Shown: positions 25,520 to 34,338 of the stretch, in pieces
Layout of the letters: each line of letters opens with the position of its first letter
How positions within the stretch are numbered: position 1 is the stretch's first letter
Source of the DNA: WGMI01 sp041739275
Lineage (GTDB): Bacteria; Bacteroidota; Bacteroidia; Flavobacteriales; Schleiferiaceae
Length of the DNA: 64,000 bases
Direction of reading: 5' to 3'
NCBI GenBank assembly: GCA_041739275.1
Contig: JBGSOF010000052.1
Coordinates: 1 to 64,000 of the forward strand
The notes under the pieces: model-generated
The model's database searches: none
What the model saw: only the letters and a program-made list of their open reading frames with translations
What the model was told of the DNA's origin: nothing
Position numbers and translations under genes: made by a program

Positions 25520-26323
25520 ATGAACGCCCCACTGATTGAATCCAAATCGCTGACCGTGAGCTATCACTACAAGCCCGTGCTCTGGAATTTGGACTTCGAG
25601 CTCCCTCGCGGAAAAATGATCGGCATTATCGGACCCAACGGATCGGGTAAGACCACATTTCTAAAAACCTTGATGGGCCTGCTGAAACCCGACTCGGGAA
25701 CGGTGCGCATCTTCGGCAAATCGCCCGAAGCAGCGCGGAGCATGTTGAGTTATGTACCTCAGCGAGAAAGTGTTGACTGGGATTTTCCGGCTCGAGTTCA
25801 AGACGTCGTCCTGATGGGTCGATACAAGAAATCGAATTTGTTCGGGAGGCTGAGCAAAGACGACCACCGCATTGCCGACGAAGCCATGGCCGAAGTGGGT
25901 TTAAAAGAATTCGCCAAGAGGCAAATCGGCGAGCTGTCGGGCGGACAGCAACAGCGCGTTTTTCTGGCTAGGGCCATTGCGCGCCAGCCGGAGCTGTTCT
26001 TGATGGACGAACCCTTTGCCGGGGTTGACGCAGCCACCGAAGATGCCATCTTGAGACTGCTCACACGACTTCGAGATCGGGGAAAATCAGTCGTGATTGT
26101 GCACCACGATTTGCAGACGGCGCAGCGCTTCTTTGACCATTTGGTGCTCCTTCGAACCCGCCTGATCGCCTGTGGGCCCACCGAAGAAGTGCTCAAGGCC
26201 GAACACCTCGACGAGGCCTATGGCGGCCGGCTCGATGTTCTATCGCGCATGGGCGACTTGCTCCGCAAAAATCGCAGCGATTGGAAAGATCGCGATCTAA
26301 ATCAACCCGAAAATGGACGCTGA
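25520..26323 (+). CDS. Metal-type ABC transporter ATP-binding protein
   Basis: 267 residues. Walker A GPNGSGKTT, the Q-loop YVPQRESVDWDFP (a sequence typical of Mn/Zn/Fe ABC ATPases such as MntB/ZnuC), signature LSGGQQQRVFLARAIA, Walker B LFLMDEPFAGVD and the switch His in IVHHD are intact, so the ATPase should be active. No permease or substrate-binding protein gene follows: the next gene is a ZIP permease overlapping by 11 bases. Its membrane partner must be encoded elsewhere, or has been lost. Confidence 0.9.
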   Translation: MNAPLIESKSLTVSYHYKPVLWNLDFELPRGKMIGIIGPNGSGKTTFLKTLMGLLKPDSGTVRIFGKSPEAARSMLSYVPQRESVDWDFPARVQDVVLMGRYKKSNLFGRLSKDDHRIADEAMAEVGLKEFAKRQIGELSGGQQQRVFLARAIARQPELFLMDEPFAGVDAATEDAILRLLTRLRDRGKSVVIVHHDLQTAQRFFDHLVLLRTRLIACGPTEEVLKAEHLDEAYGGRLDVLSRMGDLLRKNRSDWKDRDLNQPENGR

Positions 26324-27143
26324 AGCGATTCTCGGGCCGTGGTTCATGTCGAGACCACCGGTTCTCCAGGCATTCTTGGCAACGACTTTTACCTGGCTCA
26401 TCACGGCTCTCGGGGCCTCGCTCGTGTTCTTCTTCAAGGACATGTCGCGCAAATGGCTCGATGGTATGCTCGGAATCACCGGGGGTGTGATGATCGCCGC
26501 TTCGTATTGGAGTTTGCTGGCACCCGCCATCGAACTCAGCGAAGCTCAAGGGGTCTGGCCGTGGTTTCCCCCTGCGGTAGGCTTTGTCACCGGTGCTCTT
26601 TTTTTGTATTTCCTCGACAAATGGGTGCCCCACCTCCACCTCAACTTCGGCGTTGAAGAAAAAGAAGGCGTCAAAACCGACTGGCACCGGACGACGCTGA
26701 TGGTGCTGGCCATCGCCTTGCACAACATTCCCGAAGGTTTGGCCGTGGGCGTGGCATTTGGGGCTGTAGCGGCCGGAATACCCGGGGCCGATCTCGGGGC
26801 AGCACTTGCCTTGGCCATTGGCATTGGTCTTCAAAATTTCCCCGAAGGTCTGGCGGTGTCTATGCCTCTGAGGCGCGGCGGAGTTTCGCCTTTTAAGAGC
26901 TTTTGGTACGGGCAGCTTTCGGCCATTGTCGAACCCATTGCGGGAGTCGCAGGCGCCTTAGCCGTGGTCTATATGCAACCCATATTGCCCTATGCGCTCT
27001 CGTTTGCTGCAGGGGCTATGATTTATGTGGTGATTGAAGAGGTGGTGCCCGAAACTCAAAGAGATCGATTTACCGATACGGCCACACTCGGCTTTATCGC
27101 CGGCTTTGTGGTGATGATGAGTTTGGATGTCGGGCTGAGCTGA
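26313..27143 (+). CDS. ZIP family metal permease (ZupT-like)
   Basis: 276 residues with eight hydrophobic segments. HNIPEGLAVGVAFG in segment 4 and QNFPEGLAVSMPL in segment 5 are the ZIP metal-site motifs; the second has Gln-Asn-Phe in place of the first motif's His-Asn-Ile. A cytoplasmic loop (HLHLNFGVEEKEG) supplies extra His. It moves Zn2+, Mn2+ or Fe2+ into the cytoplasm. Co-transcription with the TonB receptor and ABC ATPase puts it under the DtxR-type repressor. Confidence 0.9.
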   Translation: MDAEAILGPWFMSRPPVLQAFLATTFTWLITALGASLVFFFKDMSRKWLDGMLGITGGVMIAASYWSLLAPAIELSEAQGVWPWFPPAVGFVTGALFLYFLDKWVPHLHLNFGVEEKEGVKTDWHRTTLMVLAIALHNIPEGLAVGVAFGAVAAGIPGADLGAALALAIGIGLQNFPEGLAVSMPLRRGGVSPFKSFWYGQLSAIVEPIAGVAGALAVVYMQPILPYALSFAAGAMIYVVIEEVVPETQRDRFTDTATLGFIAGFVVMMSLDVGLS

Positions 27144-27191
27144 TCTTCGACTCGTCGAAAGTGGAATGGAAGCCAAGACGAAAGCGGCGAC

Positions 27192-27199
27192 TAACTTTG
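27192..27199 (+). promoter_or_regulatory. Candidate -7 element of the SUF block
   Basis: TAACTTTG followed by C matches TAnnTTTG 66 bases before the sufS GTG. No good -33 TTG at 19-21 bases. Confidence 0.42.
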
Positions 27200-27264
27200 C
27201 CCTTCAGAATCATTCCAAACAACGCAATCCTCTTGAGGGTTTATAGCGTAAACACATCCATCGC

Positions 27265-28500
27265 GTGACCCCCCCTTCTTTTTTGAGTTCCTCTGAGCTG
27301 GCCGAAATTCGAGAGATGTTTCCGATTCTCTCGACAACAGTGCACGGCAAGCCTTTGATTTATTTCGACAATGCGGCGAGCACCCAAAAACCCACGCCGG
27401 TTCTCGATGCCATGGATCGCTATTACCGAGAATCGCACAGCAATGTGCACCGCGGCGTGCATTATCTCAGCCAAAAAGCAACCGATGCCTTCGAGCGCGC
27501 GCGCGAAACAGTTCGAACGCACATCAACGCCTTCGACAGCTCTGAAATCATCTTCACAAAAGGCTGCACCGACGCCATCAACACCGTGGCTTCGGGATAC
27601 TCGACCCTGCTGAAGCCCGGGGACGAGGTGTTGATCTCGTCCCTTGAACACCACAGCAATATTGTTCCGTGGCAGATGGCCTGCGCCCGAAGTGGAGCCA
27701 GCATCAAAGTAATTCCAATAGACGACAGCGGAACTTTGCTCTGGAATCGAACCCTGCTCGGTCCGAATACGCGTATCGTCGCCGTAAACCATGTCAGCAA
27801 CGCCCTCGGAACCATCAATCCGATTGAACTCATCGCCCGCAATTGCCGTGAAAATGGAACGGCCCTGCTCGTAGACGGAGCGCAAAGCGGGCCTCATCTT
27901 TCTATTGATGTGCGGGCGCTCGATGTCGACTACTACACCTTGAGCGGACACAAAATATACGGGCCCACAGGCATCGGGATTTTGTACGGAAAGCGCGAAC
28001 GACTCGATCAATTGCCCGCTTATCAAGGGGGTGGGGATATGATAAAAACCGTGAGTTTTCAGAGTTCGACCTATGCTGAGCCCCCGTTTAAATTCGAGGC
28101 CGGAACGCCCAACATCGCAGGCGCGGTGGGGCTTGCGGCGGCATTAAACTTCGTAAACTCGCTGGGAATCGATCGAATTGCCGCACACGAAAATGCCTTG
28201 CTCCGCGAAGCGACTGAACGGCTCTCGCACATTGAAGATCTTCGAGTGGTCGGCACCGCCGCGCACAAAGCTTCCGTACTCTCTTTTTTGATTGGCGATA
28301 CGCACCCGTACGACGCCGGTGTTTTGCTCGACCACCAAGGCATTGCCATTCGAACCGGTCATCACTGTACACAACCCTTGATGGAGCGGCTCGGAATTCC
28401 GGGAACAGCTCGGGCTTCGTTCGCCGTGTACAACAGCACCTCGGAGTTGGATGTTTTTGAACGCGCAGTCCGCAAAGCCGCACAAATGCTGGTCGCATGA
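27265..28500 (+). CDS. sufS: SufS-type cysteine desulfurase
   Basis: 411 residues, PLP-dependent group II desulfurase. YFDNAASTQKP opens the fold, ESHSNVHRGVHYLS and SLEHHSNIVPWQ are family signatures, VDGAQSGPH binds PLP, TLSGHKIYGPTG holds the Schiff-base Lys, and RTGHHCTQP bears the catalytic Cys on the short loop typical of SufS. It takes sulfur from cysteine for Fe-S clusters and needs SufE, encoded next. The start is GTG 27265. The sufBCD genes are not in the window. Confidence 0.93.
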   Translation: MTPPSFLSSSELAEIREMFPILSTTVHGKPLIYFDNAASTQKPTPVLDAMDRYYRESHSNVHRGVHYLSQKATDAFERARETVRTHINAFDSSEIIFTKGCTDAINTVASGYSTLLKPGDEVLISSLEHHSNIVPWQMACARSGASIKVIPIDDSGTLLWNRTLLGPNTRIVAVNHVSNALGTINPIELIARNCRENGTALLVDGAQSGPHLSIDVRALDVDYYTLSGHKIYGPTGIGILYGKRERLDQLPAYQGGGDMIKTVSFQSSTYAEPPFKFEAGTPNIAGAVGLAAALNFVNSLGIDRIAAHENALLREATERLSHIEDLRVVGTAAHKASVLSFLIGDTHPYDAGVLLDHQGIAIRTGHHCTQPLMERLGIPGTARASFAVYNSTSELDVFERAVRKAAQMLVA

Positions 28501-28970
28501 TTGAAAATCACACAGAAGGCGCACGAGAAATCGCAAGGCGACAGGCAGAAATTGTCGAGGAATTCTCCATGTTCGACGACTGGTCTGCCAAATACGAATA
28601 CCTCATAGAGCTGGGGCGTTCCTTGCCTTTGATCGACCCAAAATTGAAAGACGACACCCATCTGATTCGCGGGTGCCAAAGCCGAGTTTGGATGGCTTCT
28701 GAACTCCGCGCGGGCTTGATTCGATATACGGCCGACAGCGACGCCATCATTACTAAGGGGATTATTGCACTCTTGATTCGCTCGTTCGACGGCTCGGCGC
28801 CGACAGACATTGTTTCAGCCGAACTGGAGTTTATCGACCAAATCGGCCTTCGAGAGCATCTTTCGCCCACGCGGGCCAATGGCCTTTTGAGTATGTTGAA
28901 GCAAATGAAATACGATGCCCTGGCCTTTTCGTCTCGCCCGGATCTGGATAAACCAACCCATCTGAAATGA
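28497..28970 (+). CDS. sufE: SufE sulfur acceptor
   Basis: 157 residues. The active Cys lies in LIRGCQSRVWM, the SufE motif that accepts persulfide from SufS; SDAIITKGIIALLIR and the final helical part fit the family. Starts within the sufS stop (ATGA), ends within the start of the DUF59 gene (ATGA), so the three genes are translationally linked. Confidence 0.93.
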   Translation: MIENHTEGAREIARRQAEIVEEFSMFDDWSAKYEYLIELGRSLPLIDPKLKDDTHLIRGCQSRVWMASELRAGLIRYTADSDAIITKGIIALLIRSFDGSAPTDIVSAELEFIDQIGLREHLSPTRANGLLSMLKQMKYDALAFSSRPDLDKPTHLK

Positions 28971-29290
28971 TCGACGAGCTTGAAATGCAACATATCGGCG
29001 AAGAAATCGTCGAAGTTCTCCGGGGTATTTACGACCCTGAAATACCCGTGAACATATACGAGTTGGGGCTTATTTACGATCTCAAAGTGAGCGAAGTCCG
29101 AGATGTTCACGTCTTGATGACCCTGACTTCGCCCAACTGCCCGGTCGCCGAAAGCCTTCCGAGGGAGGTGGAGGAGCGGGTACGCAGCCTCGACTCGGTA
29201 AAACAAGTCGAAGTGGAGATTACGTTCGACCCGCCTTGGACCAAGGACATGATGAGCGAAGAAGCCCAGTTGGAGCTGGGGTTGTTGTGA
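28967..29290 (+). CDS. DUF59/MIP18 family Fe-S assembly protein (SufT-like)
   Basis: 107 residues. VLRGIYDPEIPVNIYELGLIYDL is the DUF59 signature and MTLTSPNCPVAESLP holds its conserved Cys. Such proteins help mature Fe-S targets beside SUF. Coupled at both ends (ATGA with sufE, TGATG with the DUF2480 gene). Confidence 0.9.
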   Translation: MIDELEMQHIGEEIVEVLRGIYDPEIPVNIYELGLIYDLKVSEVRDVHVLMTLTSPNCPVAESLPREVEERVRSLDSVKQVEVEITFDPPWTKDMMSEEAQLELGLL

Positions 29291-29802
29291 TGGAAACCCC
29301 TGATATCCGCAATAAAGTAGAAGAGAGCGGCCTGATCACACTCGATCTGGAGGCAATGCTCAAAGCGCCTGAAGTGTTTGAAGTCGATCTCGCCGACTTT
29401 CTCGAAGAGCGCATCATCCTCAGGGAAAGAGTCTTCCGAGAAGCGCTCAAGACATGGATGCCCGATTCACCAACCGATGCCGTGGCCGCGCTGATCTGCT
29501 CTGCCGACGCCATTGTCCCGCTGTGGAGTTGGATGCTTTTGGCTGCCCGCCTCCGAGCACTGGGCTACCGTTCGATCTACGGGAGCCGTTCAAACGTGCG
29601 CGAACAGCTGCTCTTGGAATCATTCGATCGAATGGATCTCGAAGCGCAGCGCGGAGCGAAAGTGATGGTGAAGGGTTGTTCGGAATCGATCCCCGTGGCT
29701 CTTTACGTTCGGGTCATTGAACGCTTGATGCCCATGGTCAAGAGCTTAGCCTTTGGCGAAGCGTGTTCGTCCGTTCCCGTTTTTAAGCAGACTTTGTCGT
29801 AG
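29290..29802 (+). CDS. DUF2480 family protein
   Basis: 170 residues, soluble. The layout LITLDLEAML...VDLADFLEERIILRERVFREALK, then PLWSWMLLAARL and VMVKGCSES, matches DUF2480, a Bacteroidota-specific family nearly always next to SUF genes. The Cys in VKGCSE is a candidate functional residue. ATG 29290 overlaps the previous stop by one base; its 3' end overlaps convergent lspA by 20 bases. Confidence 0.8.
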   Translation: METPDIRNKVEESGLITLDLEAMLKAPEVFEVDLADFLEERIILRERVFREALKTWMPDSPTDAVAALICSADAIVPLWSWMLLAARLRALGYRSIYGSRSNVREQLLLESFDRMDLEAQRGAKVMVKGCSESIPVALYVRVIERLMPMVKSLAFGEACSSVPVFKQTLS

Positions 29803-30454
29803 TTGCTTCAGAAGCGTCTTCTGAGCTCGATTGCCCCGAGTCTTTGCGCTCTTCTTCTTCTTTGGGAAAGAGTTCTCTCTGGCGCAGAATCATCAAACCG
29901 ATTCCGACGGAAATACTGGCATCCGCAATGTTGAAAATGGGCTCGAAAAAGCGCAATGCCTTACCCCCGAAATAAGGGATCCACTGAGGCCAATGGCTGT
30001 CGATCAACGGAAAGTAGAGCATGTCCACCACCTTGCCCTTGAGAAATCCCGCATATCCACCGGTTTCGGGCATCCAAGTGGCCACTTGCCCATAGCTGTG
30101 GTCGAACACAAGGCCGTAAAACGCACTGTCGATGAGGTTGCCCGCGGCACCCGCCAAAATCAAAGCCAAGCTGGCCACAGCCACTCCCGATGCGTTGCGC
30201 CTGCAGACCAGAACCAGCCAATTTGCGATAAAGCCGACGGCCGCGATCCGAAAAATGCTCAGGGCCAACTTTCCCCAACTCCCGCCGAGCTCAAAGCCAA
30301 AAGCCATTCCGGGGTTCTCGGTAAAATGAATAATGAACCAGTTGGCGATCCTGATTTCTTCACCGAGCATCAGATGCGTCTTGATCCAGAATTTTGAAAT
30401 CTGGTCGAGCAGGAGCAATCCAAAGCAGAGCGCGAGGGCGAGGCGGAGCTTCAC
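29783..30454 (-). CDS. lspA: Lipoprotein signal peptidase II
   Basis: 223 residues, four transmembrane segments. The catalytic aspartates are in AGNLIDSAFYGLVFDH and FNIADASISVGIG. It removes lipoprotein signal peptides after lipidation. It is longer than the usual 160-170 residues because of an insert near residue 120 (GQVATWMPETGGYAGFLKG) and a Ser/Glu-rich tail, both common in Bacteroidota LspA. Its start overlaps the DksA-like gene stop (ATGA). Confidence 0.92.
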   Translation of the reverse strand: MKLRLALALCFGLLLLDQISKFWIKTHLMLGEEIRIANWFIIHFTENPGMAFGFELGGSWGKLALSIFRIAAVGFIANWLVLVCRRNASGVAVASLALILAGAAGNLIDSAFYGLVFDHSYGQVATWMPETGGYAGFLKGKVVDMLYFPLIDSHWPQWIPYFGGKALRFFEPIFNIADASISVGIGLMILRQRELFPKEEEERKDSGQSSSEDASEATTTKSA

Positions 30455-30828
30455 TGTCTATTCTTGGCCTCGATGCTCAAAGTGGCGTGCGGAACCAGGC
30501 GAAGGCGATCCTTTGGAATCAAATTGCCCGTAATCCGGCAAATGCCATAGGTCTTGTTCTCGATGCGAACCATGGCGCTGCGCAAGTCTCTGATAAACTT
30601 CTCTTGCCGGGCCGCGAGTTGAGAATTGGCTTCCTTGCTCATGGTGTCCGAACCTTCTTCAAAGGCCTTGAAGGTGGGCGAAGTATCGTCGGTGCCGTTG
30701 TTGCGGTCGTTGGCGAAGTTCTCTTTCAAGACCAACAAGTCGGCCTCGGCTTTTTCGATCTTGTCCAAAATCAGCGCGCGAAACTCGTCGAGCTCTTCGT
30801 CGCTATATCTCAATTTCGGTTCTGCCAT
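30451..30828 (-). CDS. TraR/DksA-family protein with incomplete zinc finger
   Basis: 125 residues. A helical N-terminal region (about 5-75, YSDEELDEFRALILDKIEKAEADL) precedes a C-terminal region YGICRITGNLIPKDRLRLVPHAT. The TG-x-x-I-x-x-x-RL-x-xVPHAT pattern is the DksA/TraR finger, yet only one of the four expected Cys remains, as in many Bacteroidota homologues, so zinc binding is doubtful. It may act on RNA polymerase like DksA. ATG 30828 is chosen because homology begins there. It sits between ileS and lspA. Confidence 0.83.
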   Translation of the reverse strand: MAEPKLRYSDEELDEFRALILDKIEKAEADLLVLKENFANDRNNGTDDTSPTFKAFEEGSDTMSKEANSQLAARQEKFIRDLRSAMVRIENKTYGICRITGNLIPKDRLRLVPHATLSIEAKNRQ

Positions 30829-30866
30829 TGCAGGGGTGTTACTGAAAGCCCGCAAAAATAAGCGAA

Positions 30867-33800
30867 TTAGACTGCGTTCGGCGCCTTGTCTCGAAGCTCT
30901 ATTCCGAGCAGAACATTGCAATCTTCCAAGTCTGCCGACACCATCGGTTCGAGCGGTTCTCGGTTGATCGAAAATTCAACCGCCAAAACTTCGGTCGCAA
31001 TCAAGCTGCGGAACTTCGAAAACGCCCGAATGGCTTCGTCCGGAGCCATGACGCTCAGTGCGATTCGATCGGTGACCTCGAGTTTGCGGTCTTTGCGCAG
31101 GTTTTGGATTCGGTTGATCAATTCCCGGCTCAAACCCTCGTCGAGCAGGTCTTCTGAAAGCCTGAGATCGAGTGCCACCGTGATTCCGGAATCGCTCGCC
31201 ACTTGCCAGCCCGGCACATCTTGTGCAAAGAGTTCGAGGTCTTCTCGTTCGAGTTCAAAATCGCCCCCCGGCAATGCGATGGACAAGCTTCCATTTTGTT
31301 CGAAAAAGCTCAATTGAGCGGCGTCCAGCTGAGCGATGGCCTCTCCGAGCGCCTTCATCCTCGGGCCGATTCGGGCGCCCAAGCGCTTGAAATTCGGCTT
31401 GGCTTTTTTAACGATTAAATCTGAATCCCGATCGAGCCACTCCACGCTCTTTACGTTGACCTCAGCACGGATCAACTCGGCGACCCGCTCCATTTCTGAG
31501 CGTTCCGAAGGGTCGAGAACGGGCATGGCCAACCTCGGGAGCGGTTGCCGAACGCGAATCTTCTCCTTTTTTCGAATGGCTAGTGCCAAGGATACCACCT
31601 GCTGTGCGCGGCGCATTCTCCACATCAAGGAAGCGTCGATTCGGCGCATTTCACATTGGGGATAATCGCTCCAATGCACCGATTCGGTCGAGCGCGTCAA
31701 ATCGCGGAAGAGCCGATCAGCATAAAACGGGGCGAAGGGAGCACTCAAACGCGCCACGGTCTCCAGACATCGGTACAAGGTGCCAAAGGCGGCCTGTTTG
31801 TCGGCTCCCGCACCGTCTTTCCAAAACCTCCGCCTGCTGAGCCGCACATACCAATTGCTCAATTTATCGATAGCAAACTCTTGAATGGCGCGCGCAGCTT
31901 TGGTAGGTTCGTAGTCTGAAAGCGAGGCGTCAACGTCTGAAATCAACTGATTGAGCTCGCTCAGAATCCAGAGATCGAGCTCGTTTAGAGCTTCTTCAGG
32001 CCATGCGCTCTTCTGCGGGTCGTAGCCGTCGACATTGGCATAAAGCGCAAAAAAAGAGTAGGTGTGATGAAGGGTGCCAAAAAACTTGCGCTGGACTTCG
32101 GCAATGCCTTCGACATCAAAGCGCAAGTTCTCCCAAGGCTGCGCATTGGTCAGCATATACCAGCGAAGCGCATCGGCTCCGCTTCGATCGAGCACCTCGA
32201 AGGGCTCCACGGCATTGCCCAGGCGTTTCGACATTTTCTGACCGTTTTTGTCGAGCACCAATCCGTTCGATACCACCGTCTTATAGGCCGGGCTATCAAA
32301 GATCATCCCCGCGATGGCGTGCAAGGTGTAAAACCAGCCCCGGGTTTGGTCGACCCCCTCCGCAATAAAATCGGCGGGGAAATTCTCTTCAAAGCGTTGT
32401 TTGTTTTCAAAGGGATAGTGCCACTGGGCGTAAGGCATGCTGCCCGAGTCGAACCAAACATCAATCAAATCGGGCTCTCGGCGCATTTCGCGTCCATCAG
32501 TTGAGACCAAAACGATCTCGTCAGCGTACGGCCTGTGGAGGTCGACCGAATCGTAATTCGAGTCGCTCATGTTGCCCACTTCAAAATGTCCGAGCGGATT
32601 CGACTTCATCAAACCTGCGCGCACAGAGTCTTCGCAGGCCAACTTGAGTTCTTCGATCGAACCGAAAACACGAACCTCCGAACCGTCTTCGGTCGACCAA
32701 ATGGGCAAGGGGATTCCCCAAAAACGAGACCGGCTCAAGTTCCAGTCGTTGAGGTTTTGAAGCCAATTGGCGAAACGCCCTTCTCCGGTCGATTTGGGCT
32801 TCCACTTGATCTGCGCATTGTACTCCAACAAATCGTCGCGCTTTTCTGAAGCCTTGATAAACCAAGAGTCGAGGGGGTAGTACAAAACGGGCTTGTCGGT
32901 GCGCCAACAATGCGGATAGCTGTGGACGTATTTCTCCACTTTAAAAGCTACTCCGCGCTCTTTGAGGTCGATGGCAATCTCGACGTCCAGAGAACGCTCG
33001 GGGGCATGGCCGGCTTCGTAGTATTCGTTTTTCACGTACAAGCCCGCCCATTTGCCGAGCTGAGGTTGATAGCGTCCCTGCAAATCGACAATCGGAACGG
33101 GCTGGCCTTGAGCATCGGCAATCAACATGGGCGGAATGCCCGCGTCTCGCGCCACCCGGGCATCGTCGGCTCCAAAAGTGGGCGCGATGTGAACGATTCC
33201 CGTGCCGTCTTCGGTGCTGACGTAATCTCCCGGAATCAATCGATAGGCATTCTCTGCATCGCGCATCGGGCGGATCCAATCGAACAAAGGCTGGTAGGCC
33301 AAACCGAAGAGCTCCGACCCTTTGACGCTGCGTAAAACCGTCCAAGGCAAGGTCTTATCTCCCACTTTATACCCGCCGGGTTCCAAGCCTTTTCCCTCTT
33401 CTTTAAAATACCTCGACAGCGCATCTTTTGCAGCGAGCACAACGATTCGACCGCCCACATATGGATTGACCGTTTCGACCAAGGCGTACTCGATGTCTTT
33501 GCCGAGCGCCAGAGCTGTATTTGCTGGGAGTGTCCAAGGAGTTGTGGTCCAGGCAAGTACATCCACTTGTTCCGCTCCAAAAAGGGCTTGCTTCTCTTCG
33601 CCCTCCAGCAAACGAAACTGAGCTGTAACGGTGGTGTCGGTAACATCGCGATAACAACCGGGCTGGTTGAGCTCGTGGCTGCTGAGCCCCGTACCTGCCT
33701 TGGGCGAATAGGGCTGCACGGTATACCCCTTGTAAAGCAAACCTTTGCGGTTAAACTGGGCGATCAACCACCAAACCGTTTCGATGTACTTGCTGCGATA

Positions 33801-34256
33801 GGTGATGTAGGGATCCTCCAAATCAACCCAATAACCAATTCGCTCTGTCAAATCGTTCCAACGACCCGTAAACCGCATGACGGCTTTTTTACAGGCGTCG
33901 TTGTACTCGGCAATCCCAATAGTCTTGCCAATGTCTTCTTTGGTGATGCCCAATTCGCGCTCTACGCCCAATTCGACCGGGAGACCGTGGGTGTCCCAAC
34001 CCGCTTTCCGCTCTACTCTGAAGCCCTTTTGCGATTGAAAACGGCAAAAAAGATCCTTGAGCGTTCGCGAAAGCACGTGGTGAATGCCCGGCAGCCCATT
34101 CGCCGATGGCGGCCCTTCGTAAAAGACAAAAGCCGGAGCTCCTTTCCTCTTTTCGAGCGATTGTTCAAAGCAGTTTTCGCGCTTCCACTGCTCGAGCATT
34201 TCGGTGTGCACACGCACCAAATCGAGTTCGGAATATTCGGGAAACGGATGGTTCAT
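30867..34256 (-). CDS. ileS: Isoleucyl-tRNA synthetase
   Basis: 1129 residues. Class I signatures are SANGLPGIHHVLSR (HIGH-type) and NGQKMSKRLGN (KMSKS-type). The editing domain sits between (about 190-400, with VLAWTTTPWTLPANTALA and the TGIVHIAPTFGADD motif). The length and the extended C-terminal domain point to the eukaryote-like type 2 IleS that is common in Bacteroidota and often mupirocin-insensitive; that property is inference. The start is ATG 34256. The operon ileS - DksA-like - lspA is conserved in the phylum. Confidence 0.95.
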   Translation of the reverse strand: MNHPFPEYSELDLVRVHTEMLEQWKRENCFEQSLEKRKGAPAFVFYEGPPSANGLPGIHHVLSRTLKDLFCRFQSQKGFRVERKAGWDTHGLPVELGVERELGITKEDIGKTIGIAEYNDACKKAVMRFTGRWNDLTERIGYWVDLEDPYITYRSKYIETVWWLIAQFNRKGLLYKGYTVQPYSPKAGTGLSSHELNQPGCYRDVTDTTVTAQFRLLEGEEKQALFGAEQVDVLAWTTTPWTLPANTALALGKDIEYALVETVNPYVGGRIVVLAAKDALSRYFKEEGKGLEPGGYKVGDKTLPWTVLRSVKGSELFGLAYQPLFDWIRPMRDAENAYRLIPGDYVSTEDGTGIVHIAPTFGADDARVARDAGIPPMLIADAQGQPVPIVDLQGRYQPQLGKWAGLYVKNEYYEAGHAPERSLDVEIAIDLKERGVAFKVEKYVHSYPHCWRTDKPVLYYPLDSWFIKASEKRDDLLEYNAQIKWKPKSTGEGRFANWLQNLNDWNLSRSRFWGIPLPIWSTEDGSEVRVFGSIEELKLACEDSVRAGLMKSNPLGHFEVGNMSDSNYDSVDLHRPYADEIVLVSTDGREMRREPDLIDVWFDSGSMPYAQWHYPFENKQRFEENFPADFIAEGVDQTRGWFYTLHAIAGMIFDSPAYKTVVSNGLVLDKNGQKMSKRLGNAVEPFEVLDRSGADALRWYMLTNAQPWENLRFDVEGIAEVQRKFFGTLHHTYSFFALYANVDGYDPQKSAWPEEALNELDLWILSELNQLISDVDASLSDYEPTKAARAIQEFAIDKLSNWYVRLSRRRFWKDGAGADKQAAFGTLYRCLETVARLSAPFAPFYADRLFRDLTRSTESVHWSDYPQCEMRRIDASLMWRMRRAQQVVSLALAIRKKEKIRVRQPLPRLAMPVLDPSERSEMERVAELIRAEVNVKSVEWLDRDSDLIVKKAKPNFKRLGARIGPRMKALGEAIAQLDAAQLSFFEQNGSLSIALPGGDFELEREDLELFAQDVPGWQVASDSGITVALDLRLSEDLLDEGLSRELINRIQNLRKDRKLEVTDRIALSVMAPDEAIRAFSKFRSLIATEVLAVEFSINREPLEPMVSADLEDCNVLLGIELRDKAPNAV

Positions 34257-34306
34257 TTGGATCAATAGAAAAATGGCCGAATGGCTACGTGCCACTCTGC
34301 CGCGTG

Positions 34307-34314
34307 CAAAAGTA
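34307..34314 (-). promoter_or_regulatory. Candidate -7 element of ileS operon
   Basis: The minus strand reads TACTTTTG followed by C, a full TAnnTTTG match about 51 bases before the ileS ATG. No -33 TTG at the standard spacing. Confidence 0.42.
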
Positions 34315-34338
34315 ATTCAGTGAAATGGGCTTAGCCGC

